Source: Halomonas litopenaei (lineage in GTDB: Bacteria > Pseudomonadota > Gammaproteobacteria > Pseudomonadales > Halomonadaceae). From it: a DNA stretch of 64,000 nt. Location: positions 124,001-188,000 of the forward strand of contig NZ_JAEKJT010000008.1 of assembly GCF_017303055.1 (NCBI RefSeq), in the 5' to 3' direction. Shown here piece after piece: positions 10,401-17,488 of the stretch (position 1 is its first letter; every line of letters begins with the position of its first letter). The translations under genes and the position numbers were made by a program. Below the pieces are notes generated by a model. The model did not search any database. It was not told the origin of the DNA and saw only the letters and a program-made list of their open reading frames with translations.

Positions 10401-10461
10401 CAAGGTGGATCCACAGGCGCTGCTGGTGCGTGCGGGCCTCGAGGGAGACGCTGCGGATTGA
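7423..10461 (+). CDS. Membrane Cache-HAMP-GAF HD-GYP phosphodiesterase-like protein, copy 2
   Basis: Paralogue of the preceding gene, 1012 residues, with the same order of two transmembrane helices, periplasmic Cache domain (FDPRTRPWFQRASR), HAMP-like stretch, GAF and HD-GYP. HDCGK starts at His679 and HHERMDGTGYP at His902, again 223 residues apart, so the domain insertion is shared. It differs from copy 1 by a Ser/Asn/Ala-rich low-complexity stretch (about residues 264-295) followed by extra sequence in the Cache domain. The start has GAGG 7 bases upstream. The genes are 135 bp apart and probably arose by tandem duplication. The Cache domains have diverged more than the HD-GYP parts, suggesting different signals feeding one type of output. 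Confidence 0.88.
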   Translation: MHRQRFVVSMQWLIGVVIAAVMTVMAVALLWFSWHQSQRTLGATLEETSHQLVSTLEAHTQALVRPSQVAIDMLASGATGSASDWLEQRPLMASALAAHRLIDAVYMANGDGDFVMFRSVERMMESVRPELAHHPDAAYLALVVPGDASAADASEWRLYDQRLSPLGREPLAQYFFDPRTRPWFQRASREGTSYLTAPYAFYYTGEIGISMARRHGEVVVGLDVASQDLGLGMDSLRLTPGTRMAIVTDTGQALATTTHSAEDDTLSASASNPASNTASNPANSSSSASTTSSSPLIATPGIAPLDQPGSSRAVSDGRLASIDELNFPVLRKLRALEHTREHLPSGEQSPVRLEHEGRHWWGLVLPFARLGNQPTQLLAVVPEEELSAGAGQMIIESSVLAGMVTLALLPLGLVLGRRLGRPLQRLSEQVEALGRYDFAGCHGVSSRVSEVRGLSLALGRLSRGVEGFGRITRVLNSEPQLAPMLTSILEDLLQGAGSRSGAIYLADEHNERHFERVAQSGEARDPDSDPRAPALALEGSPEGALARLEADFDRHGYLLQPLCNREGAILGLLAVALRSTDDDDLHWRAFVKEVSSAAAVAIDLRRLLQGEARLLDGIVKLVARAIDAKSPHTGSHCSRVPALAELIVNAIERADSGAFAEVHFDQRQRSAFHLAAWLHDCGKLAIPDEVMEKATKLEARHDRIHEIRTRFDVLWRDADVAYWQGRAHGGDPVILERRRHARQQELTAAFECVAEANRGGEAISDALLEQLATIAEWRWWRHFDDRLGLSRDELARMAREPVRRLPAEERLLADLPRHEIPWHRSRPAVERGDPDNRWQFDMSPCPLAGHHGELYNLSVRRGTLNDVERFRIQEHVIQTIMMLEALPWPAHLRQVPSIAGNHHERMDGTGYPRRLKLKEASLEEKVMVMADVFEALTAADRPYKAAMTLSRALALLADMVRDGHLDPDLYRLLLEQRVYRDFAKRFLKPGQWDKVDPQALLVRAGLEGDAAD
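8220..8290 (+). repeat. Low-complexity CCAGCAAC-type repeat inside the second HD-GYP gene
   Basis: Degenerate copies of CCAGCAACCC/ACAG encode an alternating Ser-Asn-Pro-Ala stretch followed by a Ser run in the periplasmic domain. The first HD-GYP paralogue has no counterpart, so this is a later expansion, probably by replication slippage. Confidence 0.7.
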
Positions 10462-10603
10462 GGGCTGGCGAAGGCGCCTGCACAAAATCGGCAATGTCAT
10501 ACCGCTATTGATGGCAAAGCCACGTTAATTGGGCCTGTACAGTCGGTGTAAGTGGGTCATAATGCCGTCAGTGCAGTCGGATAAATCGCAGGGGTTTTGG
10601 ATA

Positions 10604-12064
10604 ATGGTGACCACAAGGTATTCCGTGTGGCGGTCGCTGACCATGCTGATAGCGCTGGTGGTGACGTGCCTGATGGTACAGTCGGCTCACGCCGGCAATC
10701 CGCGCTACGCCGGTATCGTGGTAGACGCCGAGACGCATGAGATCCTCTATGCAGAACATGCCGACGAGTCGCGTTACCCCGCCTCGCTGACCAAGATGAT
10801 GACGCTCTACATGCTGTTCGAGTCGCTCGAGGGGCGGTCCATGAGTCTGGGGCAACCGCTGCCCGTGTCGTCCCATGCGGCGTCGATGCCAGCGACCAAG
10901 CTATGGCTCAAGCCCGGGGATACCATTCCCGTGGAAAAGGCCATCCAGGCGCTGATCGTGCGCTCGGCCAATGACGTGGCCGTGGTGGTGGCGGAGTCGC
11001 TGGGCGGCACCGAGTCCCACTTTGCGGAAATGATGACGCGCAAGGCGCGTAGTCTCGGGATGAACAACACCACCTTCCGCAACGCCTCGGGCCTGCCGGA
11101 TTCAGGGCAGGTGACTACCGCCCGGGACATGGTGATCCTGGCCCGGCGCTTGATGCTGGACTTCCCCCAGTACTACCCCTACTTCTCGCTGACGGAATTT
11201 ACCTGGCGCGGCACACGGCATACCGGCCATAACCGGCTGTTGACCAAGTACCCCGGAACCGATGGCCTGAAGACCGGTTTCATCCGTGCGTCAGGCTTCA
11301 ATGTGGCGACGTCGGCGACCCGCAACGGACGCCGCATGGTGGCCGTGGTCATGGGGGGGTATACCGCCGCGTCCCGGGATGAACAGATGATGAGCGTGCT
11401 GGATCGTGGCTTTCTGCGTGCTTCCCTGTCGGATGGCCGCGGCTTTCTTGCCAGCACCGATGTATCTGGCGGCGAGTTGATGGCACCACGTCAGCGCGGA
11501 TTGATCTCAGCCCCTGTGCCAACGTCATCACGCCTGGCCCAGACCTCGTCCAATGCGGTGCAGCCGTCGCGGGTCGAGACCATCGTGCCGCCTGCCCAGG
11601 TTGCCAGTCGCCAGAGTGCAGGGACGCCCGTGCGCTTCGAGTCGTCGACGCCGGTGATCTCTGGCACCCGGCCCCAGACGGACCCGCTGCGTCGACTGAT
11701 GGATGATGCCCCTAGCTCGGCTCCTGCGGTGGCGTCCATTCCTGTCGCCGCCTCGGTGCCGACCGCGACTCGCCCAGAGCCCAGGGCAACGGCGTCGTCG
11801 GCACCCAGCGTTGCGCAGACCGGCGACTGGGGGGTTCAGGTGGGCGCGTTCAGCGACATGGACAGCGCCCGCAGCCAGGCCAGCCAGGCGGCCAATCGCC
11901 TGGCAAGCGAGATGTCTCATGCTCGCGTGGCTGTCGCCAGGGCGGATAACGCCAACATCTATCGCGCGCAGGTCCTGGACCTTCAGGAGGGGCAGGCGCG
12001 TTCGGCCTGCCGTCGCCTGATGGAGCAGGGCATGGACTGCATGGTGGTGCAGGCGAGTCTGTAA
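10604..12064 (+). CDS. D-alanyl-D-alanine carboxypeptidase (peptidase S11, PBP5/6 type) with C-terminal SPOR domain
   Basis: Periplasmic peptidoglycan-trimming enzyme of 486 residues. The signal peptide ends after AHA at residue 30. The three penicillin-binding motifs are present: SLTK (in RYPASLTKMMT), SAN (in VRSANDVAVV) and KTG (in DGLKTGF). A Ser/Pro/Thr-rich linker of about 130 residues leads to a C-terminal SPOR domain (from GDWGVQVGAFSD), which binds denuded glycan at the septum. The start at 10604 has AGGGG 9 bases upstream; an earlier ATG at 10562 is less well placed. PBP5 proteins usually end in an amphipathic anchor helix, so SPOR here probably replaces that for localisation. A strong terminator follows. 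Confidence 0.92.
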   Translation: MVTTRYSVWRSLTMLIALVVTCLMVQSAHAGNPRYAGIVVDAETHEILYAEHADESRYPASLTKMMTLYMLFESLEGRSMSLGQPLPVSSHAASMPATKLWLKPGDTIPVEKAIQALIVRSANDVAVVVAESLGGTESHFAEMMTRKARSLGMNNTTFRNASGLPDSGQVTTARDMVILARRLMLDFPQYYPYFSLTEFTWRGTRHTGHNRLLTKYPGTDGLKTGFIRASGFNVATSATRNGRRMVAVVMGGYTAASRDEQMMSVLDRGFLRASLSDGRGFLASTDVSGGELMAPRQRGLISAPVPTSSRLAQTSSNAVQPSRVETIVPPAQVASRQSAGTPVRFESSTPVISGTRPQTDPLRRLMDDAPSSAPAVASIPVAASVPTATRPEPRATASSAPSVAQTGDWGVQVGAFSDMDSARSQASQAANRLASEMSHARVAVARADNANIYRAQVLDLQEGQARSACRRLMEQGMDCMVVQASL

Positions 12065-12095
12065 GCACCTTGGTGTAAGCCCCGCCTGTCCAGTG

Positions 12096-12119
12096 AGGCC
12101 CGCTTCGGCGGGCCTTTTG
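12096..12119 (+). terminator. Rho-independent terminator after the D,D-carboxypeptidase gene
   Basis: A perfect 8-bp stem (AGGCCCGC / GCGGGCCT) with a TTCG loop is followed by four T residues, 31 bases after the stop codon. Confidence 0.9.
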
Positions 12120-12147
12120 CATGGCGCGTGACCCCGGTGTCTACGCA

Positions 12148-12168
12148 CTTGCACAGTCATGGTGCAAG
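12148..12168. repeat. Short inverted repeat CTTGCAC-N7-GTGCAAG
   Basis: Perfect 7-bp dyad in the 400-bp spacer between the carboxypeptidase and EamA genes. It could be an operator; no regulator is adjacent and its function is unknown. Confidence 0.35.
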
Positions 12169-12310
12169 ATGCTTGCCTCAAAAGCGTTATCCCCCTAACG
12201 TTAATGAGCACTGCCTGAACGGCGTTACGTACTGTTGTCCGTTCTTCTACCCGTTCTTCCATAAGCACTCCGCCGGCCACCGGGTCGGGGGCCGCCGTAG
12301 TAACAAAAAG

Positions 12311-12366
12311 TCAGCACCGGAAAGCCAGTACCGGAAAGTGAGCACCGGACAGTTGGTGACGGACAG
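12311..12366. repeat. Four degenerate 14-bp tandem repeats
   Basis: The units are TCAGCACCGGAAAG, CCAGTACCGGAAAG, TGAGCACCGGACAG and TTGGTGACGGACAG, head to tail with no spacer; still weaker copies run on to about 12410. They fill most of the region between the carboxypeptidase terminator (12119) and the EamA ribosome site (12456). Apart from this array and the dyad at 12148, I see no gene in this spacer. Confidence 0.7.
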
Positions 12367-12466
12367 CGAGTGACTGGCGATGACTGACCGGCGGCTTGTG
12401 ACGAGTGACGGGTGCTATCCAGGCGGGTATCCAAGCGTCGCATTTTCAGTCCAGCAGGGAGGTCGA

Positions 12467-13342
12467 ATGGCATCGTCAGTGAAGGGAATCGGGTTCATGT
12501 GCCTGGGGGTATTGTGCCTGGCATTGGGGGATGCCATCTCGAAGTGGCTGGGAGAGGTGCATTCGCCGGTCCAGATCATCTTCTTCCGAACCCTGGTATC
12601 GCTGCCGATGATCATGCTGCTGGCGTGGAGGGGAAGCGGACTTCGCACGCTGGCCACCCGTCGCCCTGGTGTGCACCTGGTGCGAGGGCTGATCTATACC
12701 GGCACGATGGGTTGCTTTGTGCTGGGGCTCACCCTGATGCCGCTGGCGGAAGGTACCGCCATTGCCTTCGCGGCTCCGCTGTTCGTGAGTCTACTGTCGG
12801 TGCCGCTGCTGGGTGAGAAGGTCAGCATGCCCGTATTGTGTGCCTCTCTGGTGGGTTTTGTCGGCGTTCTGGTGGTGGTCCGGCCAGGTAGCGACGGCAT
12901 CTCTCTGGGCGCGCTGGCCATGTTGGGGGCAGCGGTGTTCTACGCCCTGATGATGATCACCGCACGTCGCTACGGCGCTCGTGAGCATCTCTGGGCGATG
13001 GTGTTCTACATGACCCTGGTGCCTTTTGTGATCACCGGGCTCGCATTGCCGTTGGTTTGGCAGGCGCCGGAAGCGGCGCACTGGCCGGCCTTTCTGATGG
13101 CGGGTGTGCTTGGGGTGGGTGCCACGGCGTTCATCACGCTGGCATTTCGTCACGCCCCTGCGGCCATCGCCGCGCCCTTCGACTACACCGCCATGCTATG
13201 GGCGGTGCTGCTGGGCTGGCTGTTCTGGGGAGAGCTGCCGGATTGGGGCGTATGGGTCGGCGGCACCTTGATCATCGCCAGCGGCCTGGCGATTGCCTAC
13301 CAGGAAGGACGCACCAGCCTCAAGCGCCGCCCAACGGCATAA
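12467..13342 (+). CDS. EamA/DMT-family transporter
   Basis: Inner-membrane protein of 291 residues with ten predicted helices arranged as two EamA repeats, the standard drug/metabolite transporter fold. The first repeat includes LGDAISKWLGEVHSP and the characteristic FFRTL; the second includes GATAFITLAFRHAPAA and ends WGVWVGGTLIIASG. The ATG at 12467 follows AGGGAGG by four bases; the frame is open further upstream but only through the tandem-repeat region. Members export amino acids, purines or other metabolites and the substrate cannot be told from sequence. Confidence 0.88.
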   Translation: MASSVKGIGFMCLGVLCLALGDAISKWLGEVHSPVQIIFFRTLVSLPMIMLLAWRGSGLRTLATRRPGVHLVRGLIYTGTMGCFVLGLTLMPLAEGTAIAFAAPLFVSLLSVPLLGEKVSMPVLCASLVGFVGVLVVVRPGSDGISLGALAMLGAAVFYALMMITARRYGAREHLWAMVFYMTLVPFVITGLALPLVWQAPEAAHWPAFLMAGVLGVGATAFITLAFRHAPAAIAAPFDYTAMLWAVLLGWLFWGELPDWGVWVGGTLIIASGLAIAYQEGRTSLKRRPTA

Positions 13343-13464
13343 AACGATCGGTAGCGACTCGTCTGCTCCCACTCGCGCGAGGGCGCACCGCGTAAGCGAG
13401 GCTTAAGGGTTGAATGCCAGCCTACTTCCGCGCGATGTCGCGTACCTTCGACGGGAGTAGCGAG

Positions 13465-13998
13465 ATGACAACGGCAGCAAGGTCCCCGACCCCACAGCGC
13501 ATCATGGTGTGGGATCCGCTGGTGCGAGTCTTTCATTGGGCGCTGGTGCTCGGATTTGCGCTCAACTACGCAGAGATAGGCCCTCACCGCTATATCGGCT
13601 ATACCCTGATGGGGTTGATCGGCCTTCGTATCCTGTGGGGCCTGGTGGGCCCCTGGTCAGTGCGCTGGACGAGTTTCTGGCCGACGCCAGCGCGACTCAA
13701 GGCAGCGATTCGCGGTCACGCGGCAGAAGGCGGTCGCATCACCCACACGCCGCTGGGGGCGCTGATGATGATCAGCCTGCTCGCCTTGCTGTTGGGGCTG
13801 GGAACGACGGGCATGCTGATGGTGCACACCGAACGCTTCCACGACCTGCATTGGATGGAGGAGCTGCATGAAGGGCTGGCGACCGCCGTTCTCTGCCTGG
13901 TGCCTGTGCATGTGCTTGGTGCGGTGCTGGAAGGCCGCAAACAAGGCGATAACCTGATCGCGGCGATGGTCCATGGGCGTCGGCGACCGCAACCTTAG
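13465..13998 (+). CDS. Cytochrome b561-family protein
   Basis: Four-helix membrane di-haem protein of 177 residues. The opening WDPLVRVFHWALV holds the first haem-ligating His; further His residues fall in RITHTPLGALMM, the LHWMEELHEGLA stretch and VPVHVLG, as in prokaryotic b561 electron carriers. Such proteins pass electrons between the quinone pool and a partner, often a periplasmic c-type cytochrome or a Ni/Fe enzyme. No partner is next to it. The start at 13465 is supported by GGGAG 7 bases upstream. The stop codon lies inside a hairpin shared with the convergent thiE end. Confidence 0.85.
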   Translation: MTTAARSPTPQRIMVWDPLVRVFHWALVLGFALNYAEIGPHRYIGYTLMGLIGLRILWGLVGPWSVRWTSFWPTPARLKAAIRGHAAEGGRITHTPLGALMMISLLALLLGLGTTGMLMVHTERFHDLHWMEELHEGLATAVLCLVPVHVLGAVLEGRKQGDNLIAAMVHGRRRPQP

Positions 13999-14007
13999 TG
14001 GTTGCGG
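13987..14007. terminator. Hairpin between the convergent cytochrome b561 and thiE genes
   Basis: CCGCAACC and GGTTGCGG form a perfect 8-bp stem with a 5-base loop that includes the cytochrome gene's TAG stop. There is no T-run, so it may only stabilise the 3' ends. Confidence 0.45.
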
Positions 14008-14028
14008 CGTGCCGGATCCCTGGGCGAC

Positions 14029-14685
14029 TTACCCTTGCCAGGCCGCCAGCAGGTCCTGGGCGGCCTGGCTCGGGTCGGGTTGGCCGCAGATGGCGGAGAC
14101 CACGGCCATGCCATCGGCACCGCTTGCCCGTATGGCGGCGGCATGTTCTCGCTTCAGCCCTCCAATCGCCACGCTGGGCAGCGGGCTGGCCGCCACCAGC
14201 GAGGACAGGCCATCAACGCCTAGCGGGGTCGCGTGGTCGCGCTTCGTGGAGGTAGCGAATACCGGGCCCAGGCCGAGATAGTCCAGCGCCCGCAAATCCA
14301 GCTGTGTCAGCTGTTCGGGACGCTGAACCGACAGCCCAATGATCGCCTCGTCGCCCAGCAGGCGGCGAGCCTCGCTCACGTCGCCATCGTCCTGGCCAAG
14401 GTGTACGCCGTCGACCTCGGCGTCCACGGCGACCTGAACCCGATCATTGATGACCAGGGGGATGCGGTGCTCGGCAAGCAGAGGTTTCAAGCGCAGTGCC
14501 AGGGCCACCAGTTCCTCATCGCTGGCCCCCTTGTCGCGCAGCTGGACCAGGGTCACGCCGCCGTTGACGGCCTGTATCACGGTGTCCTCGATTCCCCTCT
14601 CAGCGCACAGCTCGGGGTCTGTCACCAGATAGAGGCGCAGGGCCTGTCGGTCGAATCGGCGGGGAGATCGCGTCACGTGCAGCAT
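14029..14685 (-). CDS. thiE: Thiamine phosphate synthase
   Basis: Cytoplasmic TIM-barrel enzyme that joins the pyrimidine diphosphate and thiazole phosphate to make thiamine phosphate. The 218 residues show the family motifs YLVTD, GVTLVQLRDK, LVINDR, GVHLGQDD, YLGLGPVFATSTK (phosphate-binding) and VAIGG. Two starts are possible: ATG at 14685, or GTG at 14676 three codons in, which has AAGGA 8 bases upstream and may be the true one. It follows thiM by about 37 bp on the same strand, so the pair is a salvage operon. A frame open further upstream runs through thiM and is not coding. Confidence 0.94.
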   Translation of the reverse strand: MLHVTRSPRRFDRQALRLYLVTDPELCAERGIEDTVIQAVNGGVTLVQLRDKGASDEELVALALRLKPLLAEHRIPLVINDRVQVAVDAEVDGVHLGQDDGDVSEARRLLGDEAIIGLSVQRPEQLTQLDLRALDYLGLGPVFATSTKRDHATPLGVDGLSSLVAASPLPSVAIGGLKREHAAAIRASGADGMAVVSAICGQPDPSQAAQDLLAAWQG

Positions 14686-14722
14686 CCTTGAAAAGAGTGA
14701 AGTGGCAGGCGGGAAAAGCGGG

Positions 14723-15541
14723 TCATGGGAGAGTGCTGATCTCCAGGGGCGTGCGGTTGGCCAGAGCATCGGCAGACAGTTGGTGCAGCGCGTCAATGAA
14801 GGCCACCGCAAAACTACCAGGCCCCGGCGCCGTCTGCCCGGCCTGAGCACCCGCCTCAGCGTAGTAGGTAAGGGCGCAGGCCGTAGCCAATAGTGGGTCC
14901 TTCTCACAGGCCGCGAAGGCCGCTACCACTCCGGAAAGAGCGCAGCCAAGGGCCGTGACTCGCGGCATCAGGGCATGACCTCCCGCAATGCGGACACATC
15001 GCTGGCCATCCGTGACCAGGTCGACCTCGCCGGTGACGGCGACCACTGCCTGCTGACGTCTGGCCAGGGCCACCGCCGCCGTGAGCGCCTCGTCACTGGC
15101 TGCGGTGGAATCGACGCCTCGCCCGCCCAGGGCGTCGCCGGCGAGGGCGATGATCTCTGAGGCGTTGCCGCGGATGATGGTCGGAGAAAACTCGAGCAGG
15201 CGGGCACAGGCGTCACGTCGAAAGCGTGTAGCGCCAATCGCCACAGGATCCAGCACCCAGGGGGTCTGTTGTTGTTGAGCGGATTCGGCAGCGCTCAACA
15301 TGGCATCGACCCAGGGGGCGGAAAGGGTACCGATGTTGATGACCAGAGCATCGGCGAGCGCCGCGAACTCGGCCGCCTCTTCGGCGGCGTGCACCATGGC
15401 GGGCGATGCGCCCAGGGCCAGCAGCACATTGGCGGCGGGGTTCATGGCCACGTAGTTGGTAATGCTATGTACCAGTGGCGTGGACTGGCGCAGTCGCGTC
15501 AGCGTGGCGCCAATATCGGCGCCGGCAAGGGCGGATGTCAT
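14723..15541 (-). CDS. thiM: Hydroxyethylthiazole kinase
   Basis: Ribokinase-fold kinase of 272 residues that phosphorylates 4-methyl-5-(2-hydroxyethyl)thiazole for thiamine salvage. Recognisable are HSITNYVAMNPAANVLLALG, VLDPVAIGATRFR, IIRGNASEI and the catalytic-Cys loop TALGCALSG near residue 198. AAAGG lies 7 bases before the ATG. It is the first gene of the thiM-thiE pair. The 140 bp upstream contains neither a recognisable CUGAGA nor the conserved Thi-box core, so the TPP riboswitch common before such operons seems absent. Confidence 0.94.
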   Translation of the reverse strand: MTSALAGADIGATLTRLRQSTPLVHSITNYVAMNPAANVLLALGASPAMVHAAEEAAEFAALADALVINIGTLSAPWVDAMLSAAESAQQQQTPWVLDPVAIGATRFRRDACARLLEFSPTIIRGNASEIIALAGDALGGRGVDSTAASDEALTAAVALARRQQAVVAVTGEVDLVTDGQRCVRIAGGHALMPRVTALGCALSGVVAAFAACEKDPLLATACALTYYAEAGAQAGQTAPGPGSFAVAFIDALHQLSADALANRTPLEISTLP

Positions 15542-15673
15542 GTGAGGCCTTTGTTTCGGCTGCGCAGCGCATGCAGGGCACGCTGCGGCAATCAGATAAC
15601 CAGGGCCTCATGATCCGGGCATGGCGCGCAGCTGTAAAGCCACGATGTTCTTACGCCGCTGGATGGAGTGTCA

Positions 15674-15988
15674 TCAGGCCAGCAGTTGCAGGGCGACCAG
15701 TACACCCACCGCCGCGAGGGCCAGGTGCGTCAGCGAGAATGTCGTCTTGGCGTGGGCTGTCTCGGCAACGTGAGCCTCACGATCCAGGTCTGCCTCTGTG
15801 TGGGCGGCGCTGGAACGCGGCCACAGCGCCATGCTGCCCAGAATCAGACTGAGCGTGCCAAGCGACAGGCTGATCGGCGACCAGAATGCCATCAGGGCCA
15901 TGCCGCCGAGTATGGCAACGCTGACCGACAGCCATCCGCGCAGAGAGAGGCGGGCGTGGGATCTGCTGACCTGTTGCAGGAAAGGCAT
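15674..15988 (-). CDS. Small membrane protein of unknown function
   Basis: A 104-residue protein with a basic N-terminus and three hydrophobic segments (about 19-35, 38-56 and 86-103), separated by an acidic, His-containing loop (AAHTEADLDREAHVAETAHA). An AAGGA ribosome site lies 9 bases before the ATG, which supports it as a real gene. It sits alone between thiM and the NlpC/P60 lipoprotein, both on the same strand. I recognise no family and can suggest no function. Confidence 0.6.
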   Translation of the reverse strand: MPFLQQVSRSHARLSLRGWLSVSVAILGGMALMAFWSPISLSLGTLSLILGSMALWPRSSAAHTEADLDREAHVAETAHAKTTFSLTHLALAAVGVLVALQLLA

Positions 15989-16237
15989 AAAGACGGTTCC
16001 TTATCGTTGCTGGGTAAAGGATCGATGCCATCGTAGCGGCGCCACCTTAACGAGTGCTTAAGCTTTGTTGACGACTATGTGACATCTTCTGATGCTCGAA
16101 ACAGCATAGCGTTCATTCGTCTTGATGCGACCTTGGTCGATAAAGTCGGACGGTGGCGCATGCAACAGAGCGGCGGACGGCGCAGAACGGGAGAACGCGA
16201 GAAGGAGAGGAAGAGAGAGGTCAGCGCAGCGCCCCGT

Positions 16238-16723
16238 TCAAGGCGCGGCGGCGGCGGCGCCGACGAAACGCTCTTGCCAGTAGTCGAGGGTCAGCGATGT
16301 CGTGGTGACCTGGCGGCCCCGGCCCGGCGCATGAATCATGACGTCGTTACCGGCGAAGATGCCGACATGGCTGACCTCGGAGCCCTTGCCGGTGGCGAAG
16401 AACAGCAGGTCGCCCGGGCGTGGCTGGTCAATCGCCGGCAATTGGTGATATTGCTCCCGTGAGGACCGGGGGACACTGATGCCGGCCCGGGAGTAAGCCA
16501 TCTGCACCAGGCCGGAACAGTCGAGTCCGCGAGGGTCATTGCCGCCAAAGCGATAGGGGGTGCCCAGGGAGCCCCTGGCTTCCGACAGGATCAGGGCACG
16601 CTCCATGGACAGCCCCTTGTTGCCGCCGCTGGTATCCAGCTGTGGCGACGCACAGCCGGCCAGTATCAACAGCAGCGTGCACATCAGGGACCATCTGGCC
16701 AGGTAAGGCGTCAATGCGCTCAT
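16238..16723 (-). CDS. NlpC/P60-family lipoprotein (C40 peptidase)
   Basis: Lipoprotein of 161 residues predicted to cut peptidoglycan stem peptides, as Spr/MepS proteins do. The signal peptide ends in the lipobox LILAGC, with Cys24 as lipid anchor for the start chosen. The NlpC/P60 catalytic Cys is in GLDCSGLVQ, the His in EVSHVGIF, and the third polar site in MIHAPGRG. The ATG at 16723 gives a normal-length signal peptide; an in-frame ATG at 16771 would add 16 residues and has no better ribosome site. Its operon context is single-gene. Confidence 0.88.
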   Translation of the reverse strand: MSALTPYLARWSLMCTLLLILAGCASPQLDTSGGNKGLSMERALILSEARGSLGTPYRFGGNDPRGLDCSGLVQMAYSRAGISVPRSSREQYHQLPAIDQPRPGDLLFFATGKGSEVSHVGIFAGNDVMIHAPGRGRQVTTTSLTLDYWQERFVGAAAAAP

Positions 16724-16938
16724 TGCGGCGTGCTCTGCACAGACATGATGAGGCTTACGGTACTCTGTCATGACGTGCAGGCCAATAGTCCAGGGCTGGT
16801 CTGAAAAGGGCCTGCACCTGGTGATCCGGCGTTTAATATCGGCTTAACGTGCTCATTGGCATAGCGTAAGCTGCTATTTCTCAACGATTTTTTCCTTGCC
16901 TCACCGTCGCTCTTCGACGTCTCGGACAACGCCTCGCC

Positions 16939-17283
16939 TCAGCGGAAGGCAATACGAGTGCCGTTGGCCAGCATCTCATCCGGTGTCATGGCCTTGCCTT
17001 CCACCCCGATCATTTCATCGCCGCATTGATCCGACCAGGTCAGCACGCCGTGGGTAAGGCCGACGCCGCCCAGCAGCTCACGAATTTCTCCGGTGCCGAG
17101 GAAGGTGCGTGTGCGGCCCTTGTCGTCGGCCAGCTCCGATGCTCCGTTGGCATGGTGGAAGCGCACCGTGTAGATGCCATCCATGGACTCGACTTCGACG
17201 ATCGGAGAAAAACCGTGGGCCAGCGCCCTGGCTAGCGCCTTGATGGTGATCTGGCGCTCGAGAGTGTAGTCGATATCAGCCAT
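16939..17283 (-). CDS. Hypothetical protein, DUF6482-like
   Basis: Soluble 114-residue protein preceded by a perfect AGGAGG ribosome site. The pattern VESMDGIYTVRF, then a short Gly/Asp turn, then EIRELLGGVGLTHGVLTW and a C-terminal DEMIG is like the DUF6482 family of small proteins found in Pseudomonas and Halomonas. This is from memory of the motif layout, so the family name is tentative. No function is known. Confidence 0.6.
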   Translation of the reverse strand: MADIDYTLERQITIKALARALAHGFSPIVEVESMDGIYTVRFHHANGASELADDKGRTRTFLGTGEIRELLGGVGLTHGVLTWSDQCGDEMIGVEGKAMTPDEMLANGTRIAFR

Positions 17284-17488
17284 CTACTTGCCTCCTCCCA
17301 CGGGGGGATATAGGGGACCGGCGGGGCTCTTGGTGAGGGGCGTTTCACCAGTGTGCCGTTTCCTCTTAAGACTGGATCAGCCCGGCATTCTTGGCAAACT
17401 CCAGCAAAGGGGCCGTTGAAGGCGCCGCCTTGAGGCACAGCGCTGAGAGGGTATGGTAGAGACCTCTATCGCAATCTACAGGTGCTTC

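Noticed and set aside
12311..12366. 14-bp repeats considered as an iteron origin or CRISPR
   Set aside because: Units are too short and contiguous for CRISPR, and there is no rep gene or other origin feature nearby.
15541..15680. Possible TPP riboswitch before thiM
   Set aside because: A stretch with CTGATTGCCGCAGCG was looked at, but the CUGAGA and Thi-box core are not there in the right form.
16145..16225. Purine-rich stretch as a coding region upstream of the NlpC gene end
   Set aside because: The frame there is Arg/Glu/Lys low complexity, continues antisense through the NlpC gene and has no ribosome site.
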